Below are positions 42,902 to 53,756 of a stretch of 64,000 nucleotides of DNA, in pieces. Source of the DNA: Tuctoria greenei (taxonomy: Eukaryota; Streptophyta; Magnoliopsida; Poales; Poaceae). Under the pieces are notes generated by a model. That model worked only from the letters and a program-made list of their open reading frames with translations, was not told the origin of the DNA and ran no database searches. Every line of letters starts with the position of its first letter. The first letter of the stretch is position 1. The position numbers and the translations under genes are program-made. The stretch covers positions 162,710,929 to 162,774,928 of the forward strand of contig JAYESD010000009.1 in assembly GCA_036927565.1 (NCBI GenBank), read 5' to 3'.

Positions 42902-43785
42902 TATGATTAGGTGTACTTGCACATCAAAAAAGATGGTGGAAAACACATCTCAAGTTTGCACATAGTCTCGATGATGTATGTTTTCAGATAGTCTAAATCT
43001 TCATGTGCTATCACCTTTTGTGATACTACATTGAAGAAGTAACACAAACGTGTGATGACAACTTTTATATGCTCAGGTTTGATGACTCTTATTGCAATGG
43101 CAAGGAACACTGTCATCATCATGTGATAGTCGTGAGAATTATAGCCGAATAAAGACAAGTCTTTCATCGAGACTAGTTTGCGGATATTGGATGAGAAACT
43201 CGTGGACACTTTGATCCCACGCAAGCATTCACAAATTGCTTTTTTATCTTCTAGTGTCAAGTTGTAGCTGGCTAGGGGAAGGTAATGCTTCCCGTTCGCC
43301 TTTTCTACTGGATGAAGCTCTGGTCTCATATCAAGATTTACTAGGTCTATACGTGAATTTAAACGTCCTTTGTTTTCCTTGGAATGTCCAGCAAGGTTCC
43401 AAGGATGCTGTCAAATAAATTCTTTGTAACGTGCATCAAATCAATACTATGGCAAAATTCCAGATTCTTCTAATACGGAGGATACTATAAAAAATCATTG
43501 TTTATTGAAAGTCATTCAGTTTTATCACCCGAAGATGTACTTTTCTTTCTCTTTGTTCCTTTACATTGTTTGCCCTTACCGAAAGCAATATGAATGTTCT
43601 TGACCATTTTGAACACGAGTTTTCCAATGTAAGGTTTTGGTGTAGTATCTTTTTCAATTTTGTTATCAAATTGTTCTTTCATCTTCCTATACTTGTGTGT
43701 ATCTGTCAAGAACCGCCAGTGTCTCATGTACACCGTCTTTCTAGGATAAGTGAGGTATAGAAATCTAGTTCTATCCATGCACCTT
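42902..43785 (-). pseudogene. CACTA-1 transposase, middle part
   Basis: On minus from 43785 it continues the TNP2 domain broken by the Tekay-like element: CMDRTRFLYLTYPRKTVYMR and FLTDTHKYRKMKEQFDNKIE. Then comes SIDLMHVTKNLFDSILGTLL near 43450, the hallmark TNP2 Asp block. The next frame (43329-42907) reads KHYLPLASYNLTLEDKKAIC, SHDYHMMMTVFLAIAIR and KLEMCFPPSF. A missing T in a T run near 42935 shifts the frame before FFDVQVHLIIH, which joins the C-terminal part at 4503 when CACTA-2 is removed. Several frameshifts are present. Confidence 0.85.
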
Positions 43786-46738
43786 TGTAACACCCTAAAT
43801 TTTCGCATCCTGCATCGCATACATGATCATGCATTAAACATTAGTAGAAAAAAAAATAAAATAAAATAATAAAACATAAAAGATGGAGCATATATATACA
43901 AATGTGCGTAGCAAAAGAAGAAAAAGAAAATAATAATTATAGCCTAGAACTTGTAATAGGGAATAAGTATAAAAATAATAATAATAAAATATATATATAA
44001 ATGTATATAAATAATATATATAACAATATATGAAAATAAATAAAATATTAATAATATACATTATAATAATAATAAATAATAAATATATAACATGAATAAT
44101 ATTTATATATGAAATATATATAACAAATAACAAAAAAAAAGGGATATAAAAAAAATAAGTAAAATAAAAAAAATAAAAATATATTATTATAAAAAAAAAA
44201 GAAAAAAAAAAGAAACCCCCCCCCCCCCCCGCCGGCCAGGCCGCCGACCGGCCCAGCCGGCAGCGCCCACGCGCGCTCACGCGCAGCGCAGCCCGCCCGA
44301 GGGCCCCACCCGCCGCCTGCGCCCCCCGGCCGCGTGCCGCCCGAGGCGCCCGGGCCCCGCCCCGGTCCCCTCTCCCCCCCTGACGCGACCCGCCGCCTGC
44401 GGTCACGCCGCCCGGGCCCCGCCGCTGCAGCGCCTGGCGCTGCGCCTCCCACCCGCCGCCTAACGCCGCCTCGGCGCCCACGCCGGCCCGGACCCCGCGC
44501 CAACCGCCTGGCTCGCCGAATCCCACGGTCCCGCCCGATTTTCCCGCTCGCTCCGCGATTCCCGCCTCCACGCGCGACTCCCGCACGCGTACGCCCGGCG
44601 ACCGACTCCCAGTTGACTCCCGCGCCTATAAAAAGGACCTAGGTCCCTAGGTTTTTCCCCGATCCCAGAAGGCAGCCGCCGCCAACCACGAATAAAAAAA
44701 GGCCGCCGGTACAGAGGGGAAAAAGGGCACCAGAGCTGCGCCGCCAGGAAAAGAAGGGGGAAGAAAAGAGAGGAAAAAAAAAAGGGGAAGAAGAGGAAGA
44801 AAAAGAGGAGAGTGTCACCGTCCGCCGGAAATCGTCGTCGTCGTCGTGCCGCCGAGGTACTGCTGCGCCATCCACTTCGTCTACACGTCGCATTTGTTCC
44901 GCGACCGTCAAGCCGTCAGATCTACGGTAGGATTTATTCCCGATGCGAATTTTAGCGACCGTATTAGATCTAATAGACGTAAATTTATTTTTAGTTGCAC
45001 TATAATTTTATTTTCAGCAGCATTAATCCACCCTAAAACACCCGCAAACTCATATGAACACGTATGAACTAGTCGCATCTAATTAATAAACAACCGTAGT
45101 TAATTAATTATTGAATTATGCATGCATGCATGTCATCGCATGTTGATTAATGCGTGTGCATCATGTTGAATTGTATGTATTTTCTTGTATGTGTGATCAC
45201 GAGTAGAGGGAAGTGCTCAAGAGGTCGTGTACGAGGATTTTCAGAATCAAGATTTCGAAGCGCTTGAACAACCCCATCCGCCGGAGCAAGGCAAGTGTCC
45301 TTGAAGCATATTGATCCTGTTTTAAAATAAATGTTTTGTTTGCAAAACTGCATGCCGTGTCAATTTGATGGGAATCCTATGGTAGGAAGTTTACTAGATT
45401 TGTTAACCCACCCTTGTCACCTGGAATTTATGGTAGAGAGTCGGGAAGGGTTTTTACCTTTTTGCTTCGCTTAATTAATTGGGATGGAAAAACAACACTA
45501 CAAATTTAATTATGTATTAATGATATTCTGGTTAATGTGAATTGGTCAATACGATGGGTGATCTAAGCAAGCCTGGTATGTGGATGGGTTGGATGTTATG
45601 GTGGTTTGCTTGCTTTAGATCTAAGGACCGGTTCATGCGAGAATATGCCAGGACTACAGTGCCACCACGAGGCCAAGTATGGGTGCGGCGTAGCTAATTA
45701 ATTAGGGCTTTGCTAGTGCTGTTTGGACCATTGTGGATGCTCGGGGAAGGGGTAGTCGGATTGGGTTTGTTGATGATTGGTGGGACTACCCTGGGATCCG
45801 AATGGCTCAAGAGGGGGCCCTTGGTTGAAGATGTGCTCAGCTGGAGGCATCGCCACCGGTGAAACCTCAGTGGGGTCTGAATAGGCTAGTAATCCCTTTG
45901 TAAAGGCTATTTTGTGATCTCTTGGCCATACACCAAAGGAAGTGTAATTGGCAATAAGGAGGTTCTTTAGTCGCCGACGGGTGATGAAATCACAAACACG
46001 TGGGTAAAGTGGTACAAACTCTGCAGAGTTAATTAAAACTATCATGATAGCCGTGCTCCCGGTTATGAGCGCCTGGATGACCTACATGATTAGAATTAGA
46101 ATTGGGATTTGGGATGGTTATGGTTTGGTGATGGTTATGGTCATGGTTATGAAATTGAGTTATGGTAATTGGACATGGATAATGGTAATGTTGGTAATAA
46201 TTGGATATTGTTTATATTTTGTTAATATGATGGGATTTATTTCACATAGACATAGTATAATGCTTTTCAAATGTTTTACTGTACTTTTCAGCACTTAGCC
46301 ATTATTATTGTCGTCTTTTGAATCAGCCACATGTCATACTTTCCGCACTTGCTGAGTACGACATGTACTCACTCTTGCAATCCCCCACCCAACAGTTGCA
46401 GGTCAGGATTGTGAGTTTAATGGCGATAATACGGAGATCTAGGCCGTGTCTACCGTCAGCTTTGCCTGTGGTGTTGCATGGAGCTGCGCTATCCCTTTTG
46501 CTTAGTTGCTTAGTTGCTTAATTAGTTTATTTCCGCTGCATTAGTTGAACCAGTCATTAATATTCATTAGAGCTTGTATTTGAGGATTTAATGAAATATA
46601 TAATAAGAGTATTTATTTAATAATTTGAGTTGTGGTAATTATCTGTTTATCATTTGTGAATCACTCGTGTATGTGTGTTGAACATCCTGGGCACACATAT
46701 GCGTTAGCTTGGTTCAATTTTCGGAACCGGGCGTCACA
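43786..46738 (+). repeat. Tekay-like 5' LTR (2953 bp)
   Basis: Starts TGTAACACCCTAAATTTTCG and ends GGGCGTCACA. It consists of an A/T-rich first part (to 44215), a poly-C run, a very GC-rich part (44231-44620), the promoter, and a long downstream R/U5 part. Open frames in the AT- and GC-rich parts are compositional, not genes. Confidence 0.93.
44627..44634 (+). promoter_or_regulatory. TATA box in Tekay-like 5' LTR
   Basis: TATAAAAA in the context CGCGCCTATAAAAAGGACC, directly after the GC-rich block. The copy in the 3' LTR is at 49441-49448. Confidence 0.75.
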
Positions 46739-46740
46739 GA

Positions 46741-46753
46741 TTGGTATCAGAGC
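46741..46753 (+). promoter_or_regulatory. Tekay-like primer binding site (initiator tRNA-Met)
   Basis: TTGGTATCAGAGCCACAGG follows the LTR after GA. TGGTATCAGAGCC is the complement of the initiator tRNA-Met 3' end. Confidence 0.92.
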
Positions 46754-47006
46754 CACAGGTTGACTGTAGGACGCAGCCTAGATAGAATGGACACTTTAAA
46801 GCACATAGGAGCACTCAGGAAACGATGTGTTTTTGTTGGTGTGCTGTTTGCTATATATTGTTTGCTTGTGTGCTTAATAGAGGATTTTGGGATGCCTTAG
46901 CATTGCCATGTCCACCTAGGCTAGTGTAGCTAGTTGGTTAGCTTCATATCCCTTGATGCATATAGTTGGGGACGTTTCTAAATTCTTACCTATTGCTTTT
47001 CTCTAG

Positions 47007-48536
47007 ATGGTGAGGACTCGCAACCAGAGAGATGCCAATGACGAGGAGGAGAATAATGGAGAACCTCAGAACAACAATGGACAAGGACCTGCTCATGGAG
47101 CTATCAACATTGAGCAACTCTTGGCTATGCAAAACCAGCTCATGCAGACCATGATACAGACCATGGGACAGCTGCAGGCTGGCAATATCAACAATCAGCC
47201 CCACATGCCTCCATCGCCACCCCCATCTCCTCATAACCGATTGGGAGAGTTTATGAGGACTAGGCCGCCAACCTTTGCTCAAGCTGCTGACCCTATGGAT
47301 GCTGATGATTGGCTCAAGTCCGTGGAGAAGAAACTTGCTATTGTCCAATGCTGTGACCGAGAGAAGGTCCTATTTGCTTCTCATCAACTCGTTGGAGCAG
47401 CCGCCGATTGGTGGGATTCACTATGCAATGCTCATGAGAATCAAGAGAGGATCACCTGGGCGGAATTCAAAGAGAGTTTCCGTTCTCATTACGTGCCGGA
47501 AGGTGTTATGCTCTTGAAGAGGCAAGAATTCGAGAACTTAAGGCAAGGAAGATCAAGCGTGAGTGAATATCTCAACAAGTTCACTCAACTCTCAAGGTAT
47601 GCGCCCGAGGATGTTAGCCGAGACAGCCGGAAGCAATATTTGTTCATGAGAGGCCTCAACAATGAGATCCAAGTGCAACTACTCAACTGCGATTATGCCA
47701 ATTTCCAGAAACTTGTAGACAAAGCAATTGTAGTTGAGAACAAGATCCGTGAGATGGAGCAAGAAATCAAGAGGAAGGCGCCGTATCAAGGACAGCAACA
47801 AGGAAGTAATGTGCGCCCTCGCCTTGCACCACCCAATGCGCCTCATTACAGCTCCTCTATTCCTGCTCAGCGGCCTGGTTATGCACCACACCCAACTCAG
47901 TTTGTGCAGCAGCGCCCTGTTATGCAAGCAATGCCTTATGCGCCTCGTGCTGATTTTCCTGGAACCAATGCTCAAAACCAAGCTCGTCCCAATAATTCCG
48001 GTGGAGTTAAGAGGTGCTATACTTGTGGAGAAGCTGGACACTTTGCGAATCAATGTCCTAAGTCAGGCCTTGGTCAAAGAAGCAATGCGCCGAGGCAAAA
48101 CCCAAGACCCAATGGAGGACAACCACAAGGAAGCCGTGGACAGCAAAATTTTGCTCGTGGCAACGTGAACCATGCCTCCACGGAGGATGCTCAACAAGCG
48201 AATGACATGGTCATTGGTATGTTTCTTGCTAACTCCAACCCCACAACTATGTTATTTGATTCTGGAGCATCGCATTCATTCAATGCATCGAAGTATGTTG
48301 CTAAGTATAGTTTGCTTGTCTCTCATATGAAGTTTACCCTATTGGTCAAGTTTCCTGGAGGAGAGATGAGGACAAATATAGTGTGTCCAAAAATAAGCCG
48401 TAGAATAAGGGGGGTAGACTTCTCCGCCAACCTCATTATTTTGGATTCACAAGGAATAAGAGAATCCGTTGGTGCAAAGTATAAAAGAAACACCATACGG
48501 AAACCGAAGCTACATGGGAACGTGAAGAAGACCTGA
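47007..48536 (+). CDS. Tekay-like gag-protease polyprotein, truncated fusion (509 aa)
   Basis: An open frame from MVRTRNQRDANDEEEN. The acidic/Gln-rich N-terminus is followed by the capsid domain (residues ~90-250) with ADPMDADDWLKSVEKKLAIV and ADWWDSL. A basic Gln/Pro-rich linker leads to the zinc knuckle CYTCGEAGHFANQCP (~residues 338-352). The protease active site TTMLFDSGASHSFNAS follows (~residues 410-425). The protease is cut after FSANLIILDSQGI and fused to out-of-frame sequence from the far end of pol. Gag looks intact and could be made; the protease is incomplete. Confidence 0.88.
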   Translation: MVRTRNQRDANDEEENNGEPQNNNGQGPAHGAINIEQLLAMQNQLMQTMIQTMGQLQAGNINNQPHMPPSPPPSPHNRLGEFMRTRPPTFAQAADPMDADDWLKSVEKKLAIVQCCDREKVLFASHQLVGAAADWWDSLCNAHENQERITWAEFKESFRSHYVPEGVMLLKRQEFENLRQGRSSVSEYLNKFTQLSRYAPEDVSRDSRKQYLFMRGLNNEIQVQLLNCDYANFQKLVDKAIVVENKIREMEQEIKRKAPYQGQQQGSNVRPRLAPPNAPHYSSSIPAQRPGYAPHPTQFVQQRPVMQAMPYAPRADFPGTNAQNQARPNNSGGVKRCYTCGEAGHFANQCPKSGLGQRSNAPRQNPRPNGGQPQGSRGQQNFARGNVNHASTEDAQQANDMVIGMFLANSNPTTMLFDSGASHSFNASKYVAKYSLLVSHMKFTLLVKFPGGEMRTNIVCPKISRRIRGVDFSANLIILDSQGIRESVGAKYKRNTIRKPKLHGNVKKT

Positions 48537-48609
48537 AGGCAGAATTCCCTCACCTTTTCTCCACGCTATCGAATCTCGAGGGCGAGATTCACTTTAAGGG
48601 GGGTAGAAT
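48537..48609 (+). other. Tekay-like pol tail remnant and polypurine tract
   Basis: The other frame across 48500-48590 reads EATWEREEDLKAEFPHLFS, the usual end of the chromodomain-bearing integrase in this lineage, which fixes the right edge of the pol deletion near 48470-48480. TTTAAGGGGGGTAGAAT before the LTR is the polypurine tract. Confidence 0.75.
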
Positions 48610-51552
48610 TGTAACACCCTAAATTTTCGCATCCTGCATCGCATACATGATCATGCATTAAACATTAGTAGAAAAAAAAAATAAAACATAAAAGATGGAG
48701 CATATATATACAAATGTGCGTAGCAAAAGAAGAAAAAGAAAGTAATAATTATAGCCTAGAACTTGTAATAGGGAATAAGTATAAAAATAATAATAATAAA
48801 ATATATATATAAATGTATATAAATAATATATATAACAATATATGAAAATAAATAAAATATTAATAATATACATTATAATAATAATAAATAATAAATATAT
48901 AACATGAATAATATTTATATATGAAATATATATAACAAATAACAAAAAAAAGGGATATAAAAAAATAAGTAAAATAAAAAAAATAAAAATATATTATTAT
49001 AAAAAAAAAAGAAAAAAAAAAGAAACCCCCCCCCCCCCCCCCGCCGGCCAGGCCGCCGACCGGCCCAGCCGGCAGCGCCCACGCGCGCTCACGCGCAGCG
49101 CAGCCCGCCCGGGGGCCCCACCCGCCGCCTGCGCCCCCCCGGCCGCGTGCCGCCCGAGGCGCCCGGGCCCCGCCCCGGTCCCCTCTCCCCCCCCTGACGC
49201 GACCCGCCGCCTGCGGTCACGCCGCCCGGGCCCCGCCGCTGCAGCGCCTGGCGCTGCGCCTCCCACCCGCCGCCTAACGCCGCCTCGGCGCCCACGCCGG
49301 CCCGGACCCCGCGCCAACCGCCTGGCTCGCCGAATCCCACGGTCCCGCCCGATTTTCCCGCTCGCTCCGCGATTCCCGCCTCCACGCGCGACTCCCGCAC
49401 GCGTACGCCCGGCGACCGACTCCCAGTTGACTCCCGCGCCTATAAAAAGGACCTAGGTCCCTAGGTTTTTCCCCGATCCCAGAAGGCAGCCGCCGCCAAC
49501 CACGAATAAAAAAAGGCCGCCGGTACAGAGGGGAAAAAGGGCACCAGAGCTGCGCCGCCAGGAAAAGAAGGGGGAAGAAAAGAGAGGAAAAAAAAAAGGG
49601 GAAGAAGAGGAAGAAAAAGAGGAGAGTGTCACCGTCCGCCGGAAATCGTCGTCGTCGTCGTGCCGCCGAGGTACTGCTGCGCCATCCACTTCGTCTACAC
49701 GTCGCATTTGTTCCGCGACCGTCAAGCCGTCAGATCTACGGTAGGATTTATTCCCGATGCGAATTTTAGCGACCGTATTAGATCTAATAGACGTAAATTT
49801 ATTTTTAGTTGCACTATAATTTTATTTTCAGCAGCATTAATCCACCCTAAAACACCCGCAAACTCATATGAACACGTATGAACTAGTCGCATCTAATTAA
49901 TAAACAACCGTAGTTAATTAATTATTGAATTATGCATGCATGCATGTCATCGCATGTTGATTAATGCGTGTGCATCATGTTGAATTGTATGTATTTTCTT
50001 GTATGTGTGATCACGAGTAGAGGGAAGTGCTCAAGAGGTCGTGTACGAGGATTTTCAGAATCAAGATTTCGAAGCGCTTGAACAACCCCATCCGCCGGAG
50101 CAAGGCAAGTGTCCTTGAAGCATATTGATCCTGTTTTAAAATAAATGTTTTGTTTGCAAAACTGCATGCCGTGTCAATTTGATGGGAATCCTATGGTAGG
50201 AAGTTTACTAGATTTGTTAACCCACCCTTGTCACCTGGAATTTATGGTAGAGAGTCGGGAAGGGTTTTTACCTTTTTGCTTCGCTTAATTAATTGGGATG
50301 GAAAAACAACACTACAAATTTAATTATGTATTAATGATATTCTGGTTAATGTGAATTGGTCAATACGATGGGTGATCTAAGCAAGCCTGGTATGTGGATG
50401 GGTTGGATGTTATGGTGGTTTGCTTGCTTTAGATCTAAGGACCGGTTCATGCGAGAATATGCCAGGACTACAGTGCCACCACGAGGCCAAGTATGGGTGC
50501 GGCGTAGCTAATTAATTAGGGCTTTGCTAGTGCTGTTTGGACCATCGTGGATGCTCGGGGAAGGGGTAGTCGGATTGGGTTTGTTGATGATTGGTGGGAC
50601 TACCCTGGGATCCGAATGGCTCAAGAGGGGGCCCTTGGTTGAAGATGTGCTCAGCTGGAGGCATCGCCACCGGTGAAACCTCAGTGGGGTCTGAATAGGC
50701 TAGTAATCCCTTTGTAAAGGCTATTTTGTGATCTCTTGGCCATACACCAAAGGAAGTGTAATTGGCAATAAGGAGGTTCTTTAGTCGCCGACGGGTGATG
50801 AAATCACAAACACGTGGGTAAAGTGGTACAAACTCTGCAGAGTTAATTAAAACTATCATGATAGCCGTGCTCCCGGTTATGAGCGCCTGGATGACCTACA
50901 TGATTAGAATTAGAATTGGGATTTGGGATGGTTATGGTTTGGTGATGGTTATGGTCATGGTTATGAAATTGAGTTATGGTAATTGGACATGGATAATGGT
51001 AATGTTGGTAATAATTGGATATTGTTTATATTTTGTTAATATGATGGGATTTATTTCACATAGACATAGTATAATGCTTTTCAAATGTTTTACTGTACTT
51101 TTCAGCACTTAGCCATTATTATTGTCGTCTTTTGAATCAGCCACATGTCATACTTTCTGCACTTGCTGAGTACGACATGTACTCACTTTTGCAATCCCCC
51201 ACCCAACAGTTGCAGGTCAGGATTGTGAGTTTAATGGCGATAATACGGAGATCTAGGCCGTGTCTACCGTCAGCTTTGCCTGTGGTGTTGCATGGAGCTG
51301 CGCTATCCCTTTTGCTTAGTTGCTTAGTTGCCTAATTAGTTTATTTCCGCTGCATTAGTTGAACCAGTCATTAATATTCATTAGAGCTTGTATTTGAGGA
51401 TTTAATGAAATATGTAATAAGAGTACTTATTTAATAATTTGAGTTGTGGTAATTATCTGTTTATCATTTGTGAATCACTCGTGTATGTGTGTTGAACATC
51501 CTGGGCACACATATGCGTTAGCTTGGTTCAATTTTCGGAACCGGGCGTCACA
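48610..51552 (+). repeat. Tekay-like 3' LTR (2943 bp)
   Basis: Near-identical to the 5' LTR. Visible differences include a shorter A-rich run near 48672 and substitutions near 50546, 51157, 51187, 51332, 51414 and 51426. Confidence 0.93.
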
Positions 51553-51557
51553 ACCTT

Positions 51558-53001
51558 GCACAACCTTTCTTCCCTTTCATTTGTCCTGATAATGTAAATA
51601 GTTTGGGATAATCATGCACGGTAATGAATATCATTGCTATTAGCGTGAAATACTCCCGCTTGTACTCATCCCATGTATGTACCCCTTCATTCCACAATTT
51701 TGCCATATCTTTCATTAAAGGTTCCAAGAACACATCAATTTCCATGCCGGGCTGTTTCGGACCTTGGATAAGAACAGATAACAAGATATATTTCCTTTTG
51801 TGACACAACCACGTTGGTAGGTTGTACATCGTTAAGACCACGGGCCATGTGCTGTGTATGCTCCTTTTTTCACCAAATGGATTCATTCCGTCTATACCCA
51901 AGGCAAACCTTACATTTCTGATTTCCTTTGCAAATTATGGATACTGAATATCAAAATTTTTCCACTTTGTTGCATCACTAGGGTGTCAAATATTTTTTTC
52001 ATTCTTCTTGCGTTGCTCGGAATGCCAACGCATAAGTTCAGCCTCCCTAGGGTTTGAGAACAAAAACTTCAAGCGATCAATTACTGGAAGGTACCACATC
52101 ACCAAGACTGGAATTTTTCTCTTATTCTTCCTGTCTACATCGCCAGAAGTATTGTCATCGTCATCTTCAGGGCAAATAATAAACTTCTTATTCTTCCGAG
52201 ACTTTTTCATGTTGGTAACATACTGGTGATTTTAGTCCTTCTTATATCTACTGACACCATAGATGGGGCATCTAGTTGCGAGCTCATGCTCCTTGCGATA
52301 CAGAATACAATTGTTCACACAAGCATGTATTTTTTCCACACCTAGTGCCATCGGGCAAAGAAGTTTCCTTGCTTTATATGTGCTTCTGGACAACTTATTT
52401 GGATTTGGAAGAATTTCTGCCAAAAGATTCAAAAGATCAAAGAAAGTACAATCGGACCATCCGTGTGTGGCTTTTAACTTTAGTACTTCTAGGACTGCAC
52501 GCAATGTAGTAAACTCTTTATCACAACCGTTTGATTCATCATATAAAATCTCTACTGCCGCATTCAGCAATGTCTCCATTTTACTTAAAACTTTACTTGC
52601 TCCCATAAAAGTCAATACATATGGTTCAATGTGACGCAACATCTTCTCACAATCGAATTCATCATCATCATCACCATATTGATTGTCACTACCATCATCG
52701 ATGTGAACATTATCGTCATCTAAACCTCTCTCATCATCTTTATCCACTTCATGTGTATCTAACTCACCATGCTCTGTCCATATTGTGTAGTTTTTTTTTA
52801 ACCTCTTTTCACCAAATGAGATTAGATTACTATAGTATCTACCCAAGCAATCTTATTTTCGCAGTCAATACATGGACATAATATGTCATCTATCTTTTGC
52901 AACTTCGCATGTCTCTTGGATGCTTCAATAAAATTTGCAACATTATAAATGCACATAAGATCGGGTCTTGGCATGTTATACATCCACGCTCGACGGTCCA
53001 T
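51558..53001 (-). pseudogene. CACTA-1 transposase, N-terminal part
   Basis: ATG at 53001 begins the transposase-associated domain: MDRRAWMYNMPRPDLM, then KLQKIDDILCPCIDCENKIA with the conserved CPC..C pattern. Stops near 52845-52815 and a frameshift at a T run near 52795 precede KNYTIWTEHGELDTHEVDKD. Then come LLAEILPNPNKLSRSTYKAR (52400s), LPVIDRLKFLFSNPREAEL (52100s) and the start of the TNP2 domain, MGIDGMNPFGEKRSIHSTWP, TMYNLPTWLCHKRKYILLSV (51900-51750). It is interrupted by the Tekay-like element and continues at 43785. Confidence 0.85.
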
Positions 53002-53625
53002 GCTTCAATAACAAAATTTTTGTAATATTTACAAAAATTGGTCACAGATATTCCCTAAAGGTCTTCTATAAAATGAATTTACATAGACATAACAAGCCTG
53101 TATCATATGAGTGAATACCGGTATCATGTAGGTCTGTTCAAGGGTTCCATGAAAATTTGTTTCATAATTTTCTCAGCTTTCTAGTGGCCTTAATGGATTT
53201 TTGAAGTTAGGCTTATTCATTGAAACATTTCATCGAACACGCGATGTGCTTGTATTCATCTTCAACCTTTAATCCTTCAAATCTACTTCTTGTTCTATAA
53301 AATTGATGGGTGAGTTCAAGGGGAGACTCAACTACATATTTCAACCTTTAATCCTTCAAATCTACTACAAGTCTCAAGTGGTGGTGGTGGTGGGGGGTGG
53401 AGGCATATGCAAACTCAACAAAGCAAAATTGAAAACGGGACAACAAATTGAAAACATGACAGTGAAGAAGAAGTCTCTTCTAACCTTTTCTCTATTCGAA
53501 GCTTGATCAACTGATGAATGCAATACCGGTCCATGCACGGTGAAAAATTTTGGCAGCCTGGCGGCATCGATGGAAATTCTCTCAGGTTAGATTTTCTGTG
53601 GTGCCCGAAGGGTCCTTTATATAGG
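53002..53625. other. CACTA-1 region upstream of the transposase
   Basis: No gene recognised. A block of about 35 bases (TTCAACCTTTAATCCTTCAAATCTACT) occurs twice, near 53260 and 53338. A (GGT)n-like run sits near 53380. This is probably leader and promoter sequence. Confidence 0.45.
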
Positions 53626-53756
53626 CGTCGGTTTTCACAGGCGGTTTTCACAAAACAACTGCCTGTGATAAAAATTAATACAGTTCAAACGGTTTTTTTC
53701 GGGCAGTTTTTAACTGCTTCACAGGCGGTTCTTCACTAAACAGTCGCCGGCGATAA
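53626..53756. repeat. CACTA-1 right-side subterminal repeats
   Basis: GGTTTTCACAGGCGGTTTTCA, AACTGCCTGTGATAA, TTCAAACGGTTTTTT and TTCACAGGCGGTTCTTCA recur in alternating orientation, like the GCGGTT motifs at the left end of CACTA-1. Confidence 0.7.

Larger units (their letters stand above)
43786..51552 (+). mobile_element. Tekay/RIRE3-like gypsy element with pol deleted
   Basis: Two LTRs of about 2.95 kb (43786-46738 and 48610-51552), target duplication ACCTT (43781-43785 and 51553-51557), initiator-Met primer site and a polypurine tract enclose only 1.87 kb. Gag and the start of protease are present; RT, RNase H, integrase and most of the chromodomain are gone. The LTRs differ at only about ten bases plus a short A-rich indel by eye, so insertion was recent. 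It lies in the TNP2 gene of CACTA-1. Confidence 0.93.

Noticed and set aside
43834..44642. Open frames through the AT-rich and GC-rich parts of the Tekay-like LTR (also 48658-49400)
   Set aside because: Compositional artefacts inside an LTR; they run from poly-Tyr/Ile to Pro/Arg-rich sequence across a poly-C run.
43786..51552. A 2.95-kb segmental duplication (43.8-46.7 kb and 48.6-51.6 kb)
   Set aside because: The copies are LTRs: they start TG and end CA, flank a primer site and polypurine tract, and the whole is bounded by an ACCTT target duplication.
53626..53756. True right terminus of CACTA-1
   Set aside because: Subterminal motifs are present but no CACTA-type end or matching CTA target duplication; further motifs occur up to 55246.
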